Below, one piece after another: positions 61,070 to 64,000 of a stretch of 64,000 bases of DNA. This DNA comes from Alphaproteobacteria bacterium (lineage in GTDB: Bacteria > Pseudomonadota > Alphaproteobacteria > ATCC43930 > CGMCC-115725): NCBI GenBank assembly GCA_028871055.1, contig JAGWON010000013.1, positions 44,196-108,195 of the forward strand, given 5' to 3'. A model generated the notes under the pieces. The model was given only the letters and a program-made list of their open reading frames with translations, did no database searches and had not been told where the DNA came from. How positions within the stretch are numbered: the first letter of the stretch is position 1; each line of letters starts with the position of its first letter. Position numbers and translations under genes: made by a program.

Positions 61070-61948
61070 ATGGACGGCCCGTTGACACTGGCTGAACCGA
61101 TTGAAGTCCTTGCCAACGGCGGACAGGGAGTGCCGCTGGTTTTGGCATCGCCGCATAGCGGCGCCGACTATCCCGCCGATTTCCTCGCTGCCTCGCGCCT
61201 CGATGCGCTCACCCTGCGCCGCTCGGAAGACAGCTACGTCGACGAGATCTTCGGCGCCGCTCCGGCGCTCGGAGCACCGCTGTTGCGCGCCCGCTTTCCG
61301 CGCGCCTATGTCGACGCCAACCGCGAGCCGTTCGAGCTCGATCCGGCGATGTTCGAGGATTTGCTGCCGAATTTCGTCAACAGCCATTCGCCGCGCGTGC
61401 GCGTCGGCCTCGGCACGATCGCTCGGGTCGTCGCCTCGGGCGAGGAAATCTATGCTCGCAAGCTCAAATTCAGCGAGGCGGCGCGACGCATCGAGACGCT
61501 CTATCGCCCCTATCACCGCACGCTGAAGCAGCTTCTCGAAACGACGCAGAACCGCTATGGCTTCTCGATCCTGCTCGACTGTCACTCGATGCCGTCGGCC
61601 AGCAGCGAACGCGACCGGCGCGACCGCCCGTCACGCGCCGACATGGTGCTCGGCGATTGCCACGGCACGGCCTGCCATCCAGCGATCATGGAAACGGCGC
61701 ACCGTACCCTCAACATGAAAGGCTATTCGGTCGCGCTCAACGCGCCTTATGCAGGCGGCTTCACCACCGCACATTACGGCCGTCCGGCCGCCGGCAATCA
61801 TTGCCTTCAGATCGAGATCAACCGGGCGCTTTACATGGACGAACGCAGCTTCGAACGGAGGGCGTACCTCGACCGGCTGAGCGGTGACATGCGCGATTTG
61901 GCCGAAGCCTTGTGTGCTATCGATCCGGAGTTGCTGCGGCCGGCATGA
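61070..61948 (+). CDS. N-formylglutamate amidohydrolase family protein (second copy)
   Basis: 292 residues. A-S-P-H-S-G-A-D-Y, Y-V-D-A-N-R-E-P-F-E-L-D-P-A-M-F, D-C-H-S-M-P-S and Q-I-E-I-N-R-A-L-Y-M-D-E match the longer clade of the family, distinct from the 269-residue member at 44.7 kb. Divergent from cpdR, a pairing I know from other alphaproteobacteria. Four-base overlap with the GNAT gene. Substrate uncertain. Confidence 0.88.
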   Translation: MDGPLTLAEPIEVLANGGQGVPLVLASPHSGADYPADFLAASRLDALTLRRSEDSYVDEIFGAAPALGAPLLRARFPRAYVDANREPFELDPAMFEDLLPNFVNSHSPRVRVGLGTIARVVASGEEIYARKLKFSEAARRIETLYRPYHRTLKQLLETTQNRYGFSILLDCHSMPSASSERDRRDRPSRADMVLGDCHGTACHPAIMETAHRTLNMKGYSVALNAPYAGGFTTAHYGRPAAGNHCLQIEINRALYMDERSFERRAYLDRLSGDMRDLAEALCAIDPELLRPA

Positions 61949-62505
61949 GCGATGCCGCAGCGTTCCGCTTTATGCTGCGCGACTCGACGCCCGGTGATCT
62001 GGACGCTGTCGCCGGGATCTACGCCCATCACGTGCGCTTCGGACTCGGCTCGTTCGAGGAGACGCCGCCTTCGGTCGAAGAGATCGGCCGGCGGCGCGAA
62101 GCTGTGCTGGCGCTGAGCTTGCCGTTCCTCGTCGCGGTCTCGGACGGCCGCGTCGTCGGTTACGCCTATGCCGGCCTCTACCGGACGCGTTCGGCCTATC
62201 GCTACACGCTCGAGGATTCGATCTATGTCGCGCCTGACGCGGCGCGCCACGGTATCGGCCGCGCGTTGCTGACGCGGCTCATCGAACGCTGCGCCGCGCT
62301 GAACTATCGCCAGATTGTGGCGGTGATCGGTGACAGCGACAATACGGCCTCGATCCGCCTGCACGAGACGCTCGGCTTCGTCCGTATCGGTGTATTGCCG
62401 GCGATCGGCTTCAAGCATGGGCGCTGGGTCGGTAGCGTGCTGATGCAGCGGCCGCTTGGCGCCGGCGCCGCGACGTTGCCCAAGTCCGAGGCCGAATCGG
62501 CCTGA
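61945..62505 (+). CDS. GNAT acetyltransferase, phosphinothricin/methionine-sulfone (Pat/MddA)-like
   Basis: 186 residues from the overlapping ATGA. L-R-D-S-T-P-G-D-L-D-A-V-A-G-I-Y-A-H-H-V start, Y-A-Y-A-G-L-Y-R-T-R-S-A-Y-R-Y-T-L-E-D-S-I-Y-V and the acetyl-CoA loop R-H-G-I-G-R-A-L-L match the Pat/MddA subgroup. It probably acetylates a small amine such as a methionine derivative. Confidence 0.85.
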   Translation: MSDAAAFRFMLRDSTPGDLDAVAGIYAHHVRFGLGSFEETPPSVEEIGRRREAVLALSLPFLVAVSDGRVVGYAYAGLYRTRSAYRYTLEDSIYVAPDAARHGIGRALLTRLIERCAALNYRQIVAVIGDSDNTASIRLHETLGFVRIGVLPAIGFKHGRWVGSVLMQRPLGAGAATLPKSEAESA

Positions 62506-62685
62506 AGACCGGCGTGCGGCGCGGCGTGACCGATCGCGCCGCCGGCTGCGACCATGGCCCCATTCAGCGGCAAACGGGATCACGAGCCTCTCGCCGGCGT
62601 CCCGTCCAATCCGATCGGGATTGCCAGTGTTTGGTGCCTGACGCCAGATAGCGCGCAAAAGAAAAGGCGATATTATACATTGCAA

Positions 62686-62705
62686 ACCCACGTCAATTCG
62701 TGGGT
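62686..62705. repeat. Inverted repeat ACCCACG/CGTGGGT
   Basis: Perfect 7-bp arms around a 6-base loop, 180 bases past the GNAT stop. It could end the GNAT transcript, but no T-run follows on the plus strand. Confidence 0.45.
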
Positions 62706-62758
62706 GTCTGATTAAGCCGGACCAAGCCGGATTAGATGAGACTCGCGTCCGCTAGTGG

Positions 62759-62779
62759 GCTGTCAACATTATTGACAGC
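62759..62779. repeat. Inverted repeat GCTGTCAA/TTGACAGC
   Basis: Perfect 8-bp arms around 5 bases, 43 bases beyond the stop of the minus-strand hypothetical gene at 62822. Either a stem at the end of that transcript or a protein-binding palindrome. Confidence 0.5.
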
Positions 62780-62821
62780 AACTAGGATCACCGCTGCGCC
62801 TGATCGCGCGATTGCCGCCAC

Positions 62822-63052
62822 TTAATCTTGGTGGTCCGGGACAAATGCCATGGTGTCTCCGGTAATGATTTTGCCCCAGTGCGTGCGGGTGCGCGTAAAC
62901 ATGTACAACCAGCCGCCCGGGACCTTCATTCGCAGGGTCGCGACCTTATGGCGTCCGCTTTCTTCCATATAAATGGTTTCCCACGGGTCGCCACGGGGGC
63001 TGACATATTTCGGATCAGGCTCCCACGATTTCCGATCTGGCACCGACATCAT
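62822..63052 (-). CDS. Hypothetical protein, 76 residues
   Basis: Rich in W/Y and charged residues (W-E-T-I-Y-M-E-E-S-G-R-H-K-V-A-T-L-R-M-K-V-P-G-G-W-L-Y). No signal or membrane segment. No family recognised. Its ATG overlaps by one base (TAATG) the stop of the small gene upstream, so the two are a translationally coupled pair. The second codon is also ATG. Confidence 0.6.
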   Translation of the reverse strand: MMSVPDRKSWEPDPKYVSPRGDPWETIYMEESGRHKVATLRMKVPGGWLYMFTRTRTHWGKIITGDTMAFVPDHQD

Positions 63053-63207
63053 TAGTGCCCCGCTTTACTCTTGGCCGTGTCCTTCAGCTTCGCCTTGGCG
63101 ATCTTCTTTAGCTTCGCCGCGAACGCAGCCTCGTCGTCGCCCGCGCCGGCCTTTTTCGCGGCCTCCACGAACTTCTCGGACTGACTCTGGGATTTAGGTT
63201 TCTCCAC
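63052..63207 (-). CDS. Hypothetical Lys/Ala-rich small protein, 51 residues
   Basis: Starts at a GTG (63207) with GGAG six bases upstream and encodes a soluble helical peptide (S-E-K-F-V-E-A-A-K-K-A-G-A-G-D-D-E-A-A-F then K-L-K-K-I-A-K-A-K-L-K-D). The ...S-E-x-F-x-E-A-A-x-x-x-G...D-E-x-A-F-x-x-K-L-x-K-I-A pattern recurs, from memory, in small alphaproteobacterial proteins of unknown function. Coupled to the 76-residue gene. Confidence 0.6.
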   Translation of the reverse strand: MEKPKSQSQSEKFVEAAKKAGAGDDEAAFAAKLKKIAKAKLKDTAKSKAGH

Positions 63208-63296
63208 GGGCGACTCCGACTCGACGACTGGATTGCTCGCTACGGCTCACAGAGTATGCTTCATCTCGCCCCAACGTGGCCACGAGACGAAATCGA

Positions 63297-64000
63297 ATGG
63301 ATATCTCCGAAGTAGGCAGTGGCGAGACTTCTGCAAAAGCAAGTCCCCGCGCGGTACCGTCCGTACCCGGATATGATGAGGTGGTTGAACGCAACCAGAT
63401 TGGCATCTTGCTCCAGCCGGGCGATTTAACGGTGCGGAATGGCGACATAGCCGTTACCAAGTGGGGCGACCTCATGCTGGTCAATGAGGATTACAGTGCG
63501 TTCTTTAACTTAGTCCAAGAGTGGCGTTTCAACTACCCCACCCTCAAGGTGATGTTCGAGACCGTCTTCGAGACCTTCGAGAAACAACGTCAACTAGCCG
63601 AAGAAACAGAGGATTTGTTCCCACGCCCGACGAACGCACATCCTCATCCGTTGTTTAATCCAGAAATGGACTTTGCCGCTTACCACCGTCTCATAGATGA
63701 GGACGGCGCGGCCGAGGTCGCACGAGGGACATACGCCGGGGCCGTCGTGATCGTCATCGTCAAGGCGTTGCAGTCGTTCAAAGACAACGTCGCGGCCACC
63801 CGCCAGGAATGGACCCAAAGCGGCTCTCTCTTCGGCGGACACTCATTAGGGCAGGTTCTTGAAGCGTCCGCGAACAACGTCCGGCACAATGACGAATGGG
63901 CTAAGACACGGCCGCCCACGCGAAAGCAACTCGGTTCTATCAGGGTTCTGGCGGCGGCCCTTGACGAGCCAATCGCCGCGGACGGCAAGGGTCACAGGCT
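63297..64000 (+). CDS. Hypothetical protein, 3' end outside window
   Basis: The frame is open from ATG 63297 to the end of the window (at least 234 residues); it also extends upstream, with a GTG at 63276. Early residues are charged and hydrophilic; the middle is helical (F-N-L-V-Q-E-W-R-F-N-Y-P-T-L-K-V); the end has L-E-A-S-A-N-N-V-R-H-N-D-E-W. No membrane or signal segment. No family recognised. Codon use is less GC-biased than in the core genes. Confidence 0.6.
   Translation, partial: MDISEVGSGETSAKASPRAVPSVPGYDEVVERNQIGILLQPGDLTVRNGDIAVTKWGDLMLVNEDYSAFFNLVQEWRFNYPTLKVMFETVFETFEKQRQLAEETEDLFPRPTNAHPHPLFNPEMDFAAYHRLIDEDGAAEVARGTYAGAVVIVIVKALQSFKDNVAATRQEWTQSGSLFGGHSLGQVLEASANNVRHNDEWAKTRPPTRKQLGSIRVLAAALDEPIAADGKGHR

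Larger units (their letters stand above)
62506..62821. other. AT-richer intergenic region with two inverted repeats
   Basis: No gene is supported here. Base composition shifts toward A+T from about 62.65 kb. It holds the two palindromes listed separately (62686-62705, 62759-62779) and a tandem AAGCCGGA. Confidence 0.6.

Overview
This GC-rich window is from an alphaproteobacterial chromosome. The lineage markers are a circularly permuted ssrA (two-piece tmRNA), the alpha-type ClpXP adaptor SspB, a CpdR-type receiver, GapR (DUF2312), and the small DUF1244 and DUF4169 families. The genus cannot be fixed from sequence alone, but the gene set would fit a Rhodospirillales-like soil or water heterotroph. 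Most of the window is core chromosome; 29.5-31.8 kb and the right end look accessory.

Layout. 1-10.4 kb: the tail of an ABC substrate-binding protein, a DapA-family aldolase/lyase, a D-glutamate-cyclase-like protein, a complete branched-chain amino-acid-type (Liv) transporter, and a TPP enzyme-cupin-IclR operon; together these suggest a regulated catabolic locus. 10.8-16.5 kb: tRNA-Lys and the cell-shape operon mreBCD-mrdA-rodA. 16.6-21.9 kb: branched-chain amino acid synthesis (ilvI-like, ilvN, ilvC, leuA). 22-29.5 kb: miaA, serB, a MarC protein, a DegP/Q protease, a DUF2065 protein, hflC, hflK and mrp.

29.4-31.8 kb: an accessory patch in which the in-frame 3' end of mrp occurs three times. 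The copies separate a DUF2019 gene with a coupled 30-codon gene from a HigBA toxin-antitoxin pair. 31.8-33.8 kb: thyX, permuted ssrA and sspB. 33.8-39.1 kb: two sigma-factor loci (one with a small secreted protein and a HiPIP, one with an anti-sigma factor and a CpxP/CnrX-like sensor) around a class I fumarase and a TfoX-like protein. 39.2-45.5 kb: class II fumarase, small regulators, a macrodomain protein, an FAD oxidase, a HIT protein, GapR and an N-formylglutamate amidohydrolase. 45.6-54.3 kb: glycerate 2-kinase, pyruvate kinase, a glycosyltransferase with a TVP38-like membrane protein, and glycolate oxidase glcDEF.

54.4-64 kb: rpmJ with a clear terminator, an AlaC-like aminotransferase, a GT4 glycosyltransferase with an LpxH-like phosphoesterase, an ACT/PFL pair, tRNA-Val, cpdR, a second N-formylglutamate amidohydrolase with a GNAT, then unrecognised genes, the last running off the window.

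Themes: regulated proteolysis (ssrA, sspB, cpdR, hflKC, degP), envelope growth (mre/mrd/rod), and glycolate/glycerate carbon flow (glcDEF, glycerate kinase, pyruvate kinase). The most unusual structure is the serial array of mrp 3' ends with cargo.
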